A DNA stretch of 64,000 nt from CAIZLB01 sp964520195 (GCA_964520195.1 CAZFNX010000002.1:1-64000), one strand, 5' to 3'; positions 51,282 to 60,334 are shown, counted from the stretch's first letter. A program made the numbers and translations. Notes: a model not told the origin generated them from the letters alone.

Positions 51282-52796
51282 TTAAACAAAAGTGAAGGCC
51301 TTACCTGTTCTTCCAGCTCGTCCTGCTCGACCTATTCGGTGAACATATGAGTCATGTGTTTGTGGAATAGTATAGTTAATCACGTGAGATACGTCTTTAA
51401 CATCTATACCTCGAGCAGCAACATCTGTTGCAATAAGAACATCTATAATACCATTTTTAAATTGATCGAGAGTTCGTGCTCGTTCTCGTTGCCGTTTATC
51501 ACCATGTAAATATCCAGTTTTAAATCCTGCCTTGATAAGACCATGTGCAACTTCCTCAACTTCTCTCTTTGTTTCAACAAAAATAATAGTTCTTGTAGCA
51601 CCTTCTTTTCTTAGAAGATCACACAACACAGTAAACTTTTCACCACGTGGAGCCTTAATAATATCTTGCTCTACTGTTTTTGTTGAACCAGGAACAGCGA
51701 TGTCAACAACATGTGGATTTTTTTGGAATGTTTGTACAAGTGCCCGAATCTTTGGCGGCATAGTCGCTGAGAAAAATAGAGATTGCCGTACAGGATTACA
51801 TCCTTTAAGGATCTCTGTAATATCATCAACAAATCCCATATCAAGCATATGGTCAACTTCGTCAAGAACAACGTTGTTAAATTGACTGTATACAATACAT
51901 CGTCGGTGTGCAAGATCTTTAATACGTCCTGGAGTACCGATGATAAAATGATTTACCAATCGTAGATTTTGAATCTGACGGAATATTGGCATACCACCTA
52001 CACATACAGTTGAAAATATTTTCATACCTCTTGAAAACTCTTCAAACTCTTTGTTAATCTGCATTGCAAGCTCACGTGTTGGAGCAAGAATGATAACTTT
52101 TTGAGTTGGATCTTTTACAACCTTATCAATAAGAGGAAGTAAAAATGCTGCAGTTTTTCCTGACCCTGTGTTTGCTAAACCTAGAACATCTTGTCCTTTG
52201 AGTGCATACATGATCGTTTGATCCTGGATAGGAGTAGGATTTTCATATCCTTTTTCTTTTAGGTTAGCTTGAATCTGATCTGCAAACTTAAAGTCAGCAA
52301 ACGTATGTTGTACAGCAACTTTCTTTGTTTTTGCTTTCGCCTCTTTTTCGAGAGTAGCTACATCTGGTTTATATATAAACTTTGAATGATCGATATGTTC
52401 ACCTCGTGAACCTCCACGACCTCGCCCTCCTCCAAATCCTCCTCGTGATCGTCCACCAAAACCACCTCTTCCTCTACTAAACCCTCCTGATCTACCACCA
52501 CCAAAACCGCCTCGTGAACCGAAGTCTTGTATTGGAGCAGATCTAAATGATGGTCGTGCACGAAAACCACCCCGAGCTGGAGCTGTCGGAGATACATATG
52601 GTCTTGTTTGTCGAACTATTTTTACGTGAGAACTCGTTGTACTTGGAGTACGTGTATGAGAACTATGTTGAGAACTATTTACAGAGAACCCTCTTGTTCG
52701 CGGTGACATTGTGCGCTTAGCGCTTGTTTTAAAAGATCGATCGGACGCATCACCGTGAGGCCGAGAACTTATTCTGTTTTTTGAGTACATTTGCAT
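51282..52796 (-). CDS. DEAD-box RNA helicase with N-terminal RGG-rich region
   Basis: 504 residues. Residues 1-140 are low complexity: Ser/Arg-rich, then clustered Arg-Gly-Gly (e.g. SRGRGGFGGRSRGG). The helicase core follows: Q motif 'GYENPTPIQDQTIMYALKGQ', Walker A ANTGSGKTA, 'PTRELAMQI', DEVDHMLD (a DEVD variant of DEAD), SATMP, and C-terminal 'HGDKRQRERARTLDQF' with ATDVAARGIDV and HRIGRAGRAG. It remodels RNA in cold adaptation, ribosome assembly or decay. RGG tails are usually C-terminal in bacterial DEAD proteins, so the N-terminal position is notable. ATG 52796 or 52790 are both possible starts. Confidence 0.93.
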   Translation of the reverse strand: MQMYSKNRISSRPHGDASDRSFKTSAKRTMSPRTRGFSVNSSQHSSHTRTPSTTSSHVKIVRQTRPYVSPTAPARGGFRARPSFRSAPIQDFGSRGGFGGGRSGGFSRGRGGFGGRSRGGFGGGRGRGGSRGEHIDHSKFIYKPDVATLEKEAKAKTKKVAVQHTFADFKFADQIQANLKEKGYENPTPIQDQTIMYALKGQDVLGLANTGSGKTAAFLLPLIDKVVKDPTQKVIILAPTRELAMQINKEFEEFSRGMKIFSTVCVGGMPIFRQIQNLRLVNHFIIGTPGRIKDLAHRRCIVYSQFNNVVLDEVDHMLDMGFVDDITEILKGCNPVRQSLFFSATMPPKIRALVQTFQKNPHVVDIAVPGSTKTVEQDIIKAPRGEKFTVLCDLLRKEGATRTIIFVETKREVEEVAHGLIKAGFKTGYLHGDKRQRERARTLDQFKNGIIDVLIATDVAARGIDVKDVSHVINYTIPQTHDSYVHRIGRAGRAGRTGKAFTFV

Positions 52797-52858
52797 GTAT
52801 CATAGCATACTTGGGGATAATTGACAAGTAGTTATAAGATATGTTCTTTTCACAAGGT

Positions 52859-53803
52859 TTATAGCATAAATAAGGTCTTCCCTGTGAAATACACTACGTA
52901 CAACCCTATAATCATATATGGACCGAAAGGTAACTCACTTTTTAGCTTTAATACTGGTAGATATTCAGCTAAACGATGCATAATTTTTGATTTCCCTATA
53001 TGCATACGTGAACCACCATGAGTATCATCAACACATATATGTACAAGTTCTCGTAATAACATGATACCTAGTATTGCAATACACCCAATCCAAAATGAAT
53101 ATATGATAGCAGTAAACCCATTACTCAATCCTAGTGCCCAACCAATAACTAATGCGAGCTTAGCATCACCCAACCCCATCCATCGCCCACCAGAGACAAG
53201 CCACAGTAGTGCAAAAGGTAAAGCTGTTAATAAACCAGATATAGAAGTATAGACAACATCAAGAGTACTTACTCCTCCAAACATCACCAATGCGAGTATT
53301 GTTTTCACTAATGCATATGCGGATACAATATATATTAATCCGTCAGGAATAATTTTATGCTTCATATCATACACCCCAACAACAATAAGTATTGATGCTA
53401 TCTTAAGATCAATAATAAGAAAAACAAACTGCAACCAAGGATGAGCAAGTAGTACCTGGAAAACATGCGAAGAATTAAACATATACATACCTATAAACGA
53501 TGAGGCGTGTGCACTAAAAAAATACATATAGAAAATAGATGTAAGTAATATACCTGTACACAACTCAACAAGAGGATATTGTAATGATATAGGAGACTTG
53601 CAGTGACGACATTTTCCTTTACTTACAATGTAACTAAGTATTGGAAAAAGATCGAGAACCTGAAGTGTTTCTCCGCATGAGAAACATTTTGATCTCCCTT
53701 TAGCAAAACTGAGACCTGTATTATATCGAAAGATAATAACATTTAAGAAACTTCCTATAACAATAGAGAAGATAAAAAATGAGATAAGAGCTATATATAT
53801 CAT
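52859..53803 (-). CDS. pilD: Prepilin peptidase PilD
   Basis: 314 residues, polytopic. The N-terminal segment has 'GSFLNVIIFRYNTGLSFAKG' followed by two Cys pairs, KCFSCGETL and KCRHCKSP, marking the methylase-type PilD domain. The catalytic aspartates lie in 'VGVYDMKHKIIPDGLIYI' and the GxGD motif 'GGRWMGLGDAKLALVIGWAL'. It cleaves leader peptides of the pilin-like proteins at 40428-42932. It is 55 bases downstream of the DEAD-box gene's start region on the same strand and adjacent to the giant surface-protein gene. Expressed apart from the main pilus operon. Confidence 0.95.
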   Translation of the reverse strand: MIYIALISFFIFSIVIGSFLNVIIFRYNTGLSFAKGRSKCFSCGETLQVLDLFPILSYIVSKGKCRHCKSPISLQYPLVELCTGILLTSIFYMYFFSAHASSFIGMYMFNSSHVFQVLLAHPWLQFVFLIIDLKIASILIVVGVYDMKHKIIPDGLIYIVSAYALVKTILALVMFGGVSTLDVVYTSISGLLTALPFALLWLVSGGRWMGLGDAKLALVIGWALGLSNGFTAIIYSFWIGCIAILGIMLLRELVHICVDDTHGGSRMHIGKSKIMHRLAEYLPVLKLKSELPFGPYMIIGLYVVYFTGKTLFML

Positions 53804-53822
53804 ATATCTGAGTATATCACAC

Positions 53823-56699
53823 CTACTTCAATCTCAACATTGCTCTTGTTTTTGATCCTACTGTACCTGTAACTGGTTTAATACCTTTTGCCTTTTGATA
53901 CTCTATAACCGCTGCTTTTGTCAGAGCACCAAAATACGTACTCACACCATTTTTCGCAAGCTTATCTGCCGCAACCCCTATATGTTTTGATACTAGGATT
54001 TTTTGTAATTCTTTAACATCATTTCCTTTCATACCCATCTTTAAATCTCTAGTAAATATAAATCCTGTTGTGGTTGTAGATGAGGATACTGCTGTTGTTA
54101 CTGGAGTATTTAACAATTCAGCAGATGTGGCTACTTTTATTTTTCCATATATACACAAACTAGCATCACTTGCAGCAAATTCTTCATAGTTTTGTGCTTG
54201 CGGATCTTTACATCCATAGTGAACAGATCCTCCACTTCCTGTTGGGCCTGCAGATATCGTTGTTGCAGCAGAAGCAGGAGCAGAACCAAACAGTGAAAAG
54301 ATAGAGAAGTTTGGTGTTGTACATGTAATACTATTTTCAGCAGCATTCACAGAACATGAATCAAGTTGAGACCATACCCCATCATGATAGTGATACAAAA
54401 CAAGTGTAGATTCATCAAGTCCAGCAATATCAGCATCGTTATAGTGATATGTAATAGTTACAGGAACATCAAATGAATCAAGTGTAGTTGTTGCATTGAT
54501 AAGAGCTTTTACATCAAACACAATACCTCCTACTCCTGTTAATCCGTTCGGCTTACCTATAGATCCAAGAACAGTATTTTTATCAAGAGATTTTATTTGA
54601 ATAACAATAGATGTTGAAGTACCTGTAAAATTTTCAGGAGTAGTAACAGAGAAATATTTTGATCCTTCAGTTACGTTCAATGTTGTTGTCGCAGTAGATG
54701 TTGAAGAAACAGATCCTGTGACTTTTTCATCAGGAGAAGCTCCAGCAGAACATCCTGTCGTTGTAAAGATAGCTGCATTTGAAGTACTGTGATTATTATA
54801 CGCACCAGAAGAATACACCTTAAAGAAATACGTAGTACACGGCAACAGGTCAGAGATAGTCTTCGTATGTTCTGTTACTCGCGCACCTGTGTCGGTCTCT
54901 GTACTTGATACATAAGATCCGTCAACAAGTGAGTACAATACTTTTGTTGATGATGTTGCATCTGTTGTCCATGTTATAGTAGCACTTGTATTACCAACAG
55001 AAGTTGATATATCTGAGATCACAGGTGCAGGTACAATCTGTTGCCATCGTAGATATGGATAATTATTATTTACCCCCGCAGTAACAGCCCAGATAGAATC
55101 AAAATCCCATGTATTAAGAGGACTTGTTGTAGTACTCAACATAAACACATCTGCACTCTCAGCTTTTTGAGCAGGTGCTCCAAAACCATATCCTGAACCT
55201 TCAGAGAGATCATTGAACCACCAGTTATTAGACGCATAGTAATCAAATCCATATCCATATCCAACAAATCCTCCAGCAACATCACCTGCCATAACACGAG
55301 ATGTTGTAAATGAATCATATGGACCATCATATCCAGGATACATAACACCACCAAATCCTCCAACATTTGCATACCCATAATAAGAAGCATATACATCTCC
55401 TGTTGAGTAACTACGCTCTATCTGTGATTGGCTGTACCCTATCAATCCTCCTGCGCCGTATCCACCATGAACTTCTCCCGTAGCATATGAATCATGAATC
55501 CATGCAGTACTGTTATAACTCGAACCTGCAAGTCCTCCAGCATATCCGTTATCTGACTGAACTCGACCAGTTGCATATGATCTACGTATCTCTTTTTCGT
55601 TCGCACCTACAAGTCCCCCTGTATCTCCACTACCATAGACATCTGCAGTAGAGTATGAATCAATAATAGTACTACTATGTGTTCTAAGTGCGTCAGCATA
55701 TGGACCATCATAAACACGAGTGTTCCATTCATTGATATATGCAGTATTTTCAGGGGTCATTGGATATGGAGTCATATCTAATGCATATTTTGTCATACCA
55801 TGATATGGGAGATAGTCAGCATTTTGACCAAGTACACCAAGATTATCATTTGTTGCATGTTTATATGTCACATCATTGTATAAAATAAAGCTTCGTTCCA
55901 TACCAGCTTCAGGTGCAACATATGGAAACTCTACAGACAACTGATCACCATATCTCATGACAACAAAATGATCATCACTTGCATTAAGGAGTGGTGTTAC
56001 ATCTCCGTATTTTGTAAAATGACCGTATTGATTTTTAAATAATGTATCAGGAAATGGAGAAACTTTACTGTAATCATGATTCATAAAATATGTATGATCG
56101 ATTGCAGTAAAACCATGATATTGCAGATCTGCAGAATCAGGATGATATGTATGTGTTGTAAATGGAACCTGAGGTGATGTGTCGATAGCAAAATAGTTTG
56201 CATTAAATGTATCAAATGCCACTTTTACTTGATAGTTATTTGACTGAAACTTCCCTGTCAAATCAATAGTTCGTAGTCGTGGAGATCCATCTGAACCAAG
56301 TTGGTTTTTATTGTAAATCTCAACCCAGTTTCCATTTGCATCTTTTACCTGAACAGAACGAGCAGAGTTTCCAGGATACTCCGCACTTGCTGCATAGTCT
56401 CGAGCTCCTCGCAAAACAAGCTCTATACTACCTGTTGCGTCAGAAAGATCGCCGAAATCAAGTATCCAATATTTTTTAAGATTCTTTCTATCGTATACAC
56501 CCTTCTCATTTTTATAACTCCATGCATCATCATATGACCGGAGATTTTCCAAACAATCACTTCCAGTATCATCAACACAAGAAACAAGTGGATGTGTTGG
56601 AGTGTTACTTACAGTTCGAAGATCCGCTATGCTCGCAGTTCTATCCAAAGGTTCTACAACAGAATATCCAGGTTGATGATCAAATGTCATGAGCGCCAT
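53823..56699 (-). CDS. C-terminal part of an amber-interrupted giant surface protein
   Basis: 958 codons in the same frame as the upstream 275-residue ORF, separated from it only by TAG (56702-56700). Residues 1-340 complete the domain begun upstream ('MTFDHQPGYSVVEPLD', 'YGHFTKYGDVTPLLNASDDH', 'MRYGDQLSVEFPY'). Then come GLUG-like repeats ('DTGGLVGANEKEIRRSYATG', 'GGYGAGGLIGYSQSQIERSY'), an FnIII-like domain ('PVISDISTSVGNTSATITWT'), a Ser/Thr-rich region and a C-terminal peptidoglycan-binding bundle ('KGNDVKELQKILVSKHIGVA'). There is no signal peptide of its own. If expressed alone from ATG 56699 it would stay cytoplasmic, so readthrough, a sequencing error or pseudogenisation are the alternatives. 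Confidence 0.85.
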   Translation of the reverse strand: MALMTFDHQPGYSVVEPLDRTASIADLRTVSNTPTHPLVSCVDDTGSDCLENLRSYDDAWSYKNEKGVYDRKNLKKYWILDFGDLSDATGSIELVLRGARDYAASAEYPGNSARSVQVKDANGNWVEIYNKNQLGSDGSPRLRTIDLTGKFQSNNYQVKVAFDTFNANYFAIDTSPQVPFTTHTYHPDSADLQYHGFTAIDHTYFMNHDYSKVSPFPDTLFKNQYGHFTKYGDVTPLLNASDDHFVVMRYGDQLSVEFPYVAPEAGMERSFILYNDVTYKHATNDNLGVLGQNADYLPYHGMTKYALDMTPYPMTPENTAYINEWNTRVYDGPYADALRTHSSTIIDSYSTADVYGSGDTGGLVGANEKEIRRSYATGRVQSDNGYAGGLAGSSYNSTAWIHDSYATGEVHGGYGAGGLIGYSQSQIERSYSTGDVYASYYGYANVGGFGGVMYPGYDGPYDSFTTSRVMAGDVAGGFVGYGYGFDYYASNNWWFNDLSEGSGYGFGAPAQKAESADVFMLSTTTSPLNTWDFDSIWAVTAGVNNNYPYLRWQQIVPAPVISDISTSVGNTSATITWTTDATSSTKVLYSLVDGSYVSSTETDTGARVTEHTKTISDLLPCTTYFFKVYSSGAYNNHSTSNAAIFTTTGCSAGASPDEKVTGSVSSTSTATTTLNVTEGSKYFSVTTPENFTGTSTSIVIQIKSLDKNTVLGSIGKPNGLTGVGGIVFDVKALINATTTLDSFDVPVTITYHYNDADIAGLDESTLVLYHYHDGVWSQLDSCSVNAAENSITCTTPNFSIFSLFGSAPASAATTISAGPTGSGGSVHYGCKDPQAQNYEEFAASDASLCIYGKIKVATSAELLNTPVTTAVSSSTTTTGFIFTRDLKMGMKGNDVKELQKILVSKHIGVAADKLAKNGVSTYFGALTKAAVIEYQKAKGIKPVTGTVGSKTRAMLRLK

Positions 56700-57527
56700 C
56701 TAATCATAATACACAACTTCGTTATACTCTTCTGCAACTTTAAAAGAGTATTTTCCATCTTTTGGAACAACAACAGAAGAGTCGATCTGAGCCAAATCCT
56801 CCCCGTCTAGTTCTTTTGGAAGAATAGAACCTACGTCATCAGTATATGTATATTTTTCTCCATCCCATGAGTATACAAGCGGACTTGAGTTTGGAAAGTT
56901 ATCAGCATTAACATGAACTCCTACCAAGCCTCCAACTCTGTGCAATCCATGAACAACTCCTGTACTGTATACATTTATTACTGTACCAGAAAGACCTCCG
57001 GCAAGGGCACCAACATTGTTTGCACCTCCTGTAATATCAACATTTTCCAAACCTAGATTTTTTACTTCTGCACCTACAGCAATAGTTCCAAACAATCCCA
57101 CATAATACCCTGTTACATCAGTACTACTGTTTGTACCTCTATTAATATACAAATTTGTTATTTTATAATTTTGTCCATCAAGAGATCCTGTAAAGTTTGC
57201 ATAGCTAAAACCTTGCCACACATACTGGCCAATAAGACTTACTCCTCCGATAGGATCAAATCCTTTTCCATCTGACCATATACTCGCACCATTTGCTGGG
57301 TCTTCTGGATTTGTAGCAGAACAATCAATGTCGTTACCTAATACATAATATGCATTTAAATCTCCATCTATCTGTTGCAACTGTTCACAAGTTGTAATCA
57401 CATACGGATCTAACTCAACCCCTGTACCTGTTCCTGTAAATCCATCAGCATGCACTTCTTGTGTAAACTTATTTGTAATACAAAAACTAGAGATTAAGAT
57501 AAATACTATGATTAAAAATTTTTTCAT
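56700..57527 (-). CDS. N-terminal part of an amber-interrupted giant surface protein
   Basis: 275 residues starting with a signal peptide (MKKFLIIVFILISSFCITNK, then HADGF). A region of pectate-lyase/GLUG-like beta-helix repeats follows ('SLDGQNYKITNLYINRG', 'YYVGLFGTIAVGAEVKNLGL', 'NVGALAGGLSGTVINVYSTG'). The last ~60 residues are the first half of a beta domain ('PLVYSWDGEKYTYTDDVGSI', 'DGKYSFKVAEEYNEVVYYD'), then TAG. The domain continues without a gap after the TAG. In related proteins the pattern '...YLDQVEL.AVDHP' spans this point, with Gln usual at the amber position. Together the parts would make a 1234-codon secreted protein. Confidence 0.85.
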   Translation of the reverse strand: MKKFLIIVFILISSFCITNKFTQEVHADGFTGTGTGVELDPYVITTCEQLQQIDGDLNAYYVLGNDIDCSATNPEDPANGASIWSDGKGFDPIGGVSLIGQYVWQGFSYANFTGSLDGQNYKITNLYINRGTNSSTDVTGYYVGLFGTIAVGAEVKNLGLENVDITGGANNVGALAGGLSGTVINVYSTGVVHGLHRVGGLVGVHVNADNFPNSSPLVYSWDGEKYTYTDDVGSILPKELDGEDLAQIDSSVVVPKDGKYSFKVAEEYNEVVYYD

Positions 57528-57620
57528 TGATATATGTTTATATGTATAATACTCATAAGTATATCAATAAAATATTTTCTCTCCTAAGACAAAGATATCC
57601 ACATATGCTATGCTCTCGAT

Positions 57621-58190
57621 ATGCATATAACTTCAGCAACATTTGCACGTGGTGTAACCAATGATCTCAACCTTATACGAGACAAACTTCCTCAAGTAGC
57701 TTTTGTTGGGCGTTCAAACGTCGGCAAATCTTCAGTCATCAACTCACTTGTTGGAAGAAAAGACCTTGCACGATCTAGCTCCACTCCTGGTTTTACAAAA
57801 GAGGCAAACTTTTTTCTTATAAATGAAAACACGTACATTGTAGATCTTCCAGGATACGGTTTTGCAAAAGGATCAAAAGTTATACAGGAAAAAATACTCC
57901 ACCTCATACAATGGTATATATTTCATCCAGAAATAGTTCAGAAAAAAATAGTAGTCATACTCGATGCAAAAGTAGGCCCATCATATGATGACATTAACAC
58001 CATTCGAGAACTCGAAAAACATGGAAAAGATATTGTCCTTGTTGTAAACAAAGTAGATAAGGTCAATCAAAAAGAATTAGCAGCAACCATGAAAGTAATC
58101 AACGAGAATGCTGGTGGACACACTGTTATACCCTACTCAGCAGAGAAAAAGATTGGAGTTCTAAAATTGAGAGAGGTGGTGTTTGGGTAG
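57621..58190 (+). CDS. engB: Ribosome biogenesis GTPase YsxC/EngB
   Basis: 189 residues of the TrmE-Era-EngA-EngB-Septin class. G1 FVGRSNVGKSSVINSLVGRK, G2 Thr in SSTPGFTKEANFF, G3 VDLPGYGFAKG, G4 VVNKVDKVN, G5 'IPYSAEKKIGV'. It helps assemble the 50S subunit. TATGCT lies six bases before ATG, a leaderless-type start. The TAG stop abuts the stop codon of the convergent small Cys-rich gene. Confidence 0.95.
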   Translation: MHITSATFARGVTNDLNLIRDKLPQVAFVGRSNVGKSSVINSLVGRKDLARSSSTPGFTKEANFFLINENTYIVDLPGYGFAKGSKVIQEKILHLIQWYIFHPEIVQKKIVVILDAKVGPSYDDINTIRELEKHGKDIVLVVNKVDKVNQKELAATMKVINENAGGHTVIPYSAEKKIGVLKLREVVFG

Positions 58191-58367
58191 TTACTCTGTG
58201 TACGTATTTTTAATAGTAATGCCATGTTCTAAAATAAGTTTTTTGTAACACACTACACAGATGTGATACTTAATAACCTGAGAATCTTTAGATGGTGGAC
58301 TTAAAAGAATAGCTCCATAGTCTGTCAAAGGTTTTGAACACATGTCGCATGTTGGATGGATTGCCAT
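58191..58367 (-). CDS. Small Cys-rich (zinc-ribbon-like) protein, 58 residues
   Basis: Starts at ATG 58367 (MAIHPTCDMCSKPLTDYGAI) and ends with TAA at 58191. It has two CxxC pairs, CDMC at residues 7-10 and CVVC at 37-40, so it probably binds zinc. TATAAT lies six bases before the ATG, matching the leaderless pattern of its neighbours and supporting a real gene. I recall similar short proteins in many Parcubacteria, without known function. It is convergent with engB, the two stop codons being adjacent. Confidence 0.8.
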   Translation of the reverse strand: MAIHPTCDMCSKPLTDYGAILLSPPSKDSQVIKYHICVVCYKKLILEHGITIKNTYTE

Positions 58368-58414
58368 GGAGTGATTATACTATATTTTCTGTTCAGAGGA
58401 TCTATGAAATGTTT

Positions 58415-58942
58415 TCAGTGTATGACATATACCGGATGATTATTGACATCAAAACCAATTTGCCTGCCCCCTGCTTTCTTAAGAAGAGCCTCACCTCCAT
58501 CACTCCACGCTATACCATATATTTTTTCATACACATATGCATGGGATGCAAAATAATTCCTAGCAAAAGTGATAATATCCATCGCAATTCCTCTTCTTTG
58601 ATGTGATGGCTTCACTACAGCTCCTACTATATAGAAAACTGTCAAAACATTCGGCTTAGGATTGGTTTCAAGTAGTCCTAGAAGTTTTGTATCATCGATA
58701 GTCCCATCGAGCACTTTTTTCTCTCCCTCTTGATTTATTGCATAGATTGATACATATCCGACTATATGCCCATTGTCCTCTGCAATAAATTTAAAGTCGG
58801 CACCTTTACATGCTGACCAGTAATCTATAGACCCCATATTTTCGGTAGTTGCACCTGGAATATATTGCAAATCAAGATCGACAAGCTCATGAATAATAGC
58901 TTGCTCATGCGGATCGTCGTGGATACATCTTATTGATAGCAT
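58415..58942 (-). CDS. GNAT-family acetyltransferase
   Basis: 175 residues. The acetyl-CoA motif A is VGAVVKPSHQRRGIAMDIIT (Q/RxxGxG/A type, here QRRGIA), preceded by strand beta-4 (LTVFYIVGAVV) and followed by 'FARNYFASHAYVYEKIYGIA' and 'GGEALLKKAGGRQIGF'. The substrate is unknown. The start at ATG 58942 is the first in frame. It is 47 bases from the small Cys-rich gene and lies on the same strand as the kinase-like gene, possibly cotranscribed with it. Confidence 0.88.
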   Translation of the reverse strand: MLSIRCIHDDPHEQAIIHELVDLDLQYIPGATTENMGSIDYWSACKGADFKFIAEDNGHIVGYVSIYAINQEGEKKVLDGTIDDTKLLGLLETNPKPNVLTVFYIVGAVVKPSHQRRGIAMDIITFARNYFASHAYVYEKIYGIAWSDGGEALLKKAGGRQIGFDVNNHPVYVIH

Positions 58943-58957
58943 ACTGTGATGAATGTA

Positions 58958-59611
58958 TTAATTATGTACATCGAAGACAATTAACATATCAGTCGATTGG
59001 TCATACAGCACATTATCAAAATGAAAATCTTGAAAATTATGAGCTTCCATGATGTCATCTATTACTTTATATCGTTTCAATAAATTATTTCTTTTCTCTA
59101 AACTCTCCGCATCCACCTTTGCATAGAGAGCTGTAAGATACTCACCTAGGATAACACCGTCTCTCCATTTTGAAACAAAATATGTCCTGTCTGTATCTTG
59201 ATAGCCTAACTGAAAGTCAATCACTTCTACTCCTTCTATCCCTTTAAGTAGCTTCGCTGCATTCTCAAGAGATTTAAATTCTTCCGCACCACGACCTGTG
59301 CCATCTGATAGGCCTGGGACATCTTTTATAAAAAAAGATTCTTTATCAACTTGAGCTTTGAAATATATAGCCTTTCCTACAGGCTCTCCTTCAGATACAC
59401 CCTCTCCTGCAGATCCAATGACTTTTAATTTTAAATCACCTTCTTCAAATATATCTCCATACATAAGTCGTTTTGTTTCTTTTGCCTCATTGATTTTATT
59501 CATGAGTGAATGAAAAGAACCAATGATACCACGATGTTTTCCAATCATTTCTTTAAAGGAAACTGAATGAACCAGTTCAGGAGACACTGAGAGGGTTTCT
59601 AGATTTCGCAT
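58958..59611 (-). CDS. Kinase/phosphotransferase-fold-like protein
   Basis: 217 residues from ATG 59611 (MRNLETLSVSPELVHSVSF). I do not recognise the family, but the C-terminus 'AHNFQDFHFDNVLYDQSTDM' then LIVFDVHN has the arrangement of a protein kinase/APH catalytic loop (D..F.N) followed by the metal-binding D. A central 'RTYFVSKWRDGVILGEYLT' could be the hinge and helix D. An N-terminal nucleotide-binding Lys is not obvious, so activity is uncertain. It is divergently transcribed from the P-loop kinase through a shared 36-bp palindromic promoter, implying a joint function. Confidence 0.65.
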   Translation of the reverse strand: MRNLETLSVSPELVHSVSFKEMIGKHRGIIGSFHSLMNKINEAKETKRLMYGDIFEEGDLKLKVIGSAGEGVSEGEPVGKAIYFKAQVDKESFFIKDVPGLSDGTGRGAEEFKSLENAAKLLKGIEGVEVIDFQLGYQDTDRTYFVSKWRDGVILGEYLTALYAKVDAESLEKRNNLLKRYKVIDDIMEAHNFQDFHFDNVLYDQSTDMLIVFDVHN

Positions 59612-59647
59612 ATACAGTAAGTATACCACGCGTGATATACTTACTGT
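59612..59647. promoter_or_regulatory. Symmetric divergent leaderless promoter (palindrome)
   Basis: The whole 36-bp spacer between two ATGs is a near-perfect inverted repeat (ACAGTAAGTATA ... TATACTTACTGT around CCACGCGTGA). Each arm carries a TATACT -10 box 6-8 bases before its ATG, so each strand gives a leaderless mRNA. The palindrome could also bind a dimeric repressor. Confidence 0.8.
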
Positions 59648-60160
59648 ATGCCTGTTTTATGTCATATCGCCGGACCGTCAGGGAGTGGAAAGACAACCAT
59701 TCTTGCAAAAATACAGAAGCTTTACCCAACAATAATCACCAAAGATCTGGATGATTTTGACGATGAGGCATCAGCCATATTGAAACTTGATTCTGTGCAG
59801 AAAAAACACTGGAATGACACTGATCTTTTACACCTTGCAAAGTTGCGACAGAAATTAATGGATGAATTTCTTAGGTTACACAAGGAAGATACGGTAGTCT
59901 TTGCAGGATTTCATACTGAAGATTCCCATATATTACATATTCCTACACAAAATAGATTTCTGCTTGATACAGATGCGAAAACGAGTGCAACAAGAGCTTT
60001 CGAACGCAGTCAGAATGAGAGAATTGAACACAGAAGAAAAATAGAGGATTTGGAATTAGATATTCAAGATGCACAGAAAGAGATTGATTTTCTAATGAGT
60101 CAGGGGTATGTGAAAATATCGAGTGAAGATATATTAAATTTTATTGAGGAAAATATGTAG
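59648..60160 (+). CDS. P-loop kinase (AAA/zeta-like small NTPase)
   Basis: 170 residues beginning MPVLCHIAGPSGSGKTTILA with Walker A GPSGSGKTT at residues 9-17, then 'TIITKDLDDFDDEAS' (substrate/DxD segment) and 'DTVVFAGFHTEDSHILHIPT'. A lid-like Arg-rich region follows ('RAFERSQNERIEHRRKIEDL') with a C-terminal coiled-coil. This resembles small kinases of the shikimate/gluconate/uridine type; the substrate is unknown. It is divergent from a kinase-like protein through a palindromic promoter, so the two may be a regulated pair. It ends in TAG. Repeat DR1 begins 28 bases downstream. Confidence 0.8.
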   Translation: MPVLCHIAGPSGSGKTTILAKIQKLYPTIITKDLDDFDDEASAILKLDSVQKKHWNDTDLLHLAKLRQKLMDEFLRLHKEDTVVFAGFHTEDSHILHIPTQNRFLLDTDAKTSATRAFERSQNERIEHRRKIEDLELDIQDAQKEIDFLMSQGYVKISSEDILNFIEENM

Positions 60161-60334
60161 AGCTTGGGCACCCAAGAAAGTTACCCCCTCTCGTGCTAGC
60201 TCGAATTGGCGGGCGCATTCGTGCTAGAACCCCAGCATGTTAAGACCTGTAAGGTCGGTTTGTAATGATTTGAGTGTAGCATATCGACCCTACTCGTGCA
60301 GACTGGAAAATTATAAATCCATCTACATATTCTA
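60161..60334. other. Intergenic region with repeat DR1 and small hairpins
   Basis: Contains CTTGGGCACCCAAG (near 60162), repeat DR1 (60188-60214) and GACCTGTAAGGTC (near 60245), the last similar to the 3' hairpin of elements R1/R2. No gene is apparent. Confidence 0.5.
60188..60214. repeat. Direct repeat DR1 (27 bp), copy DR2 at 60833-60859
   Basis: Identical 27-bp sequence at both sites, beginning CTCTCGTGCTAGCTCG and ending GGCGGGC, preceded by TTACCCC in both. The copies flank the 149-codon gene. They resemble the ends of an integrated cassette. Confidence 0.8.
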
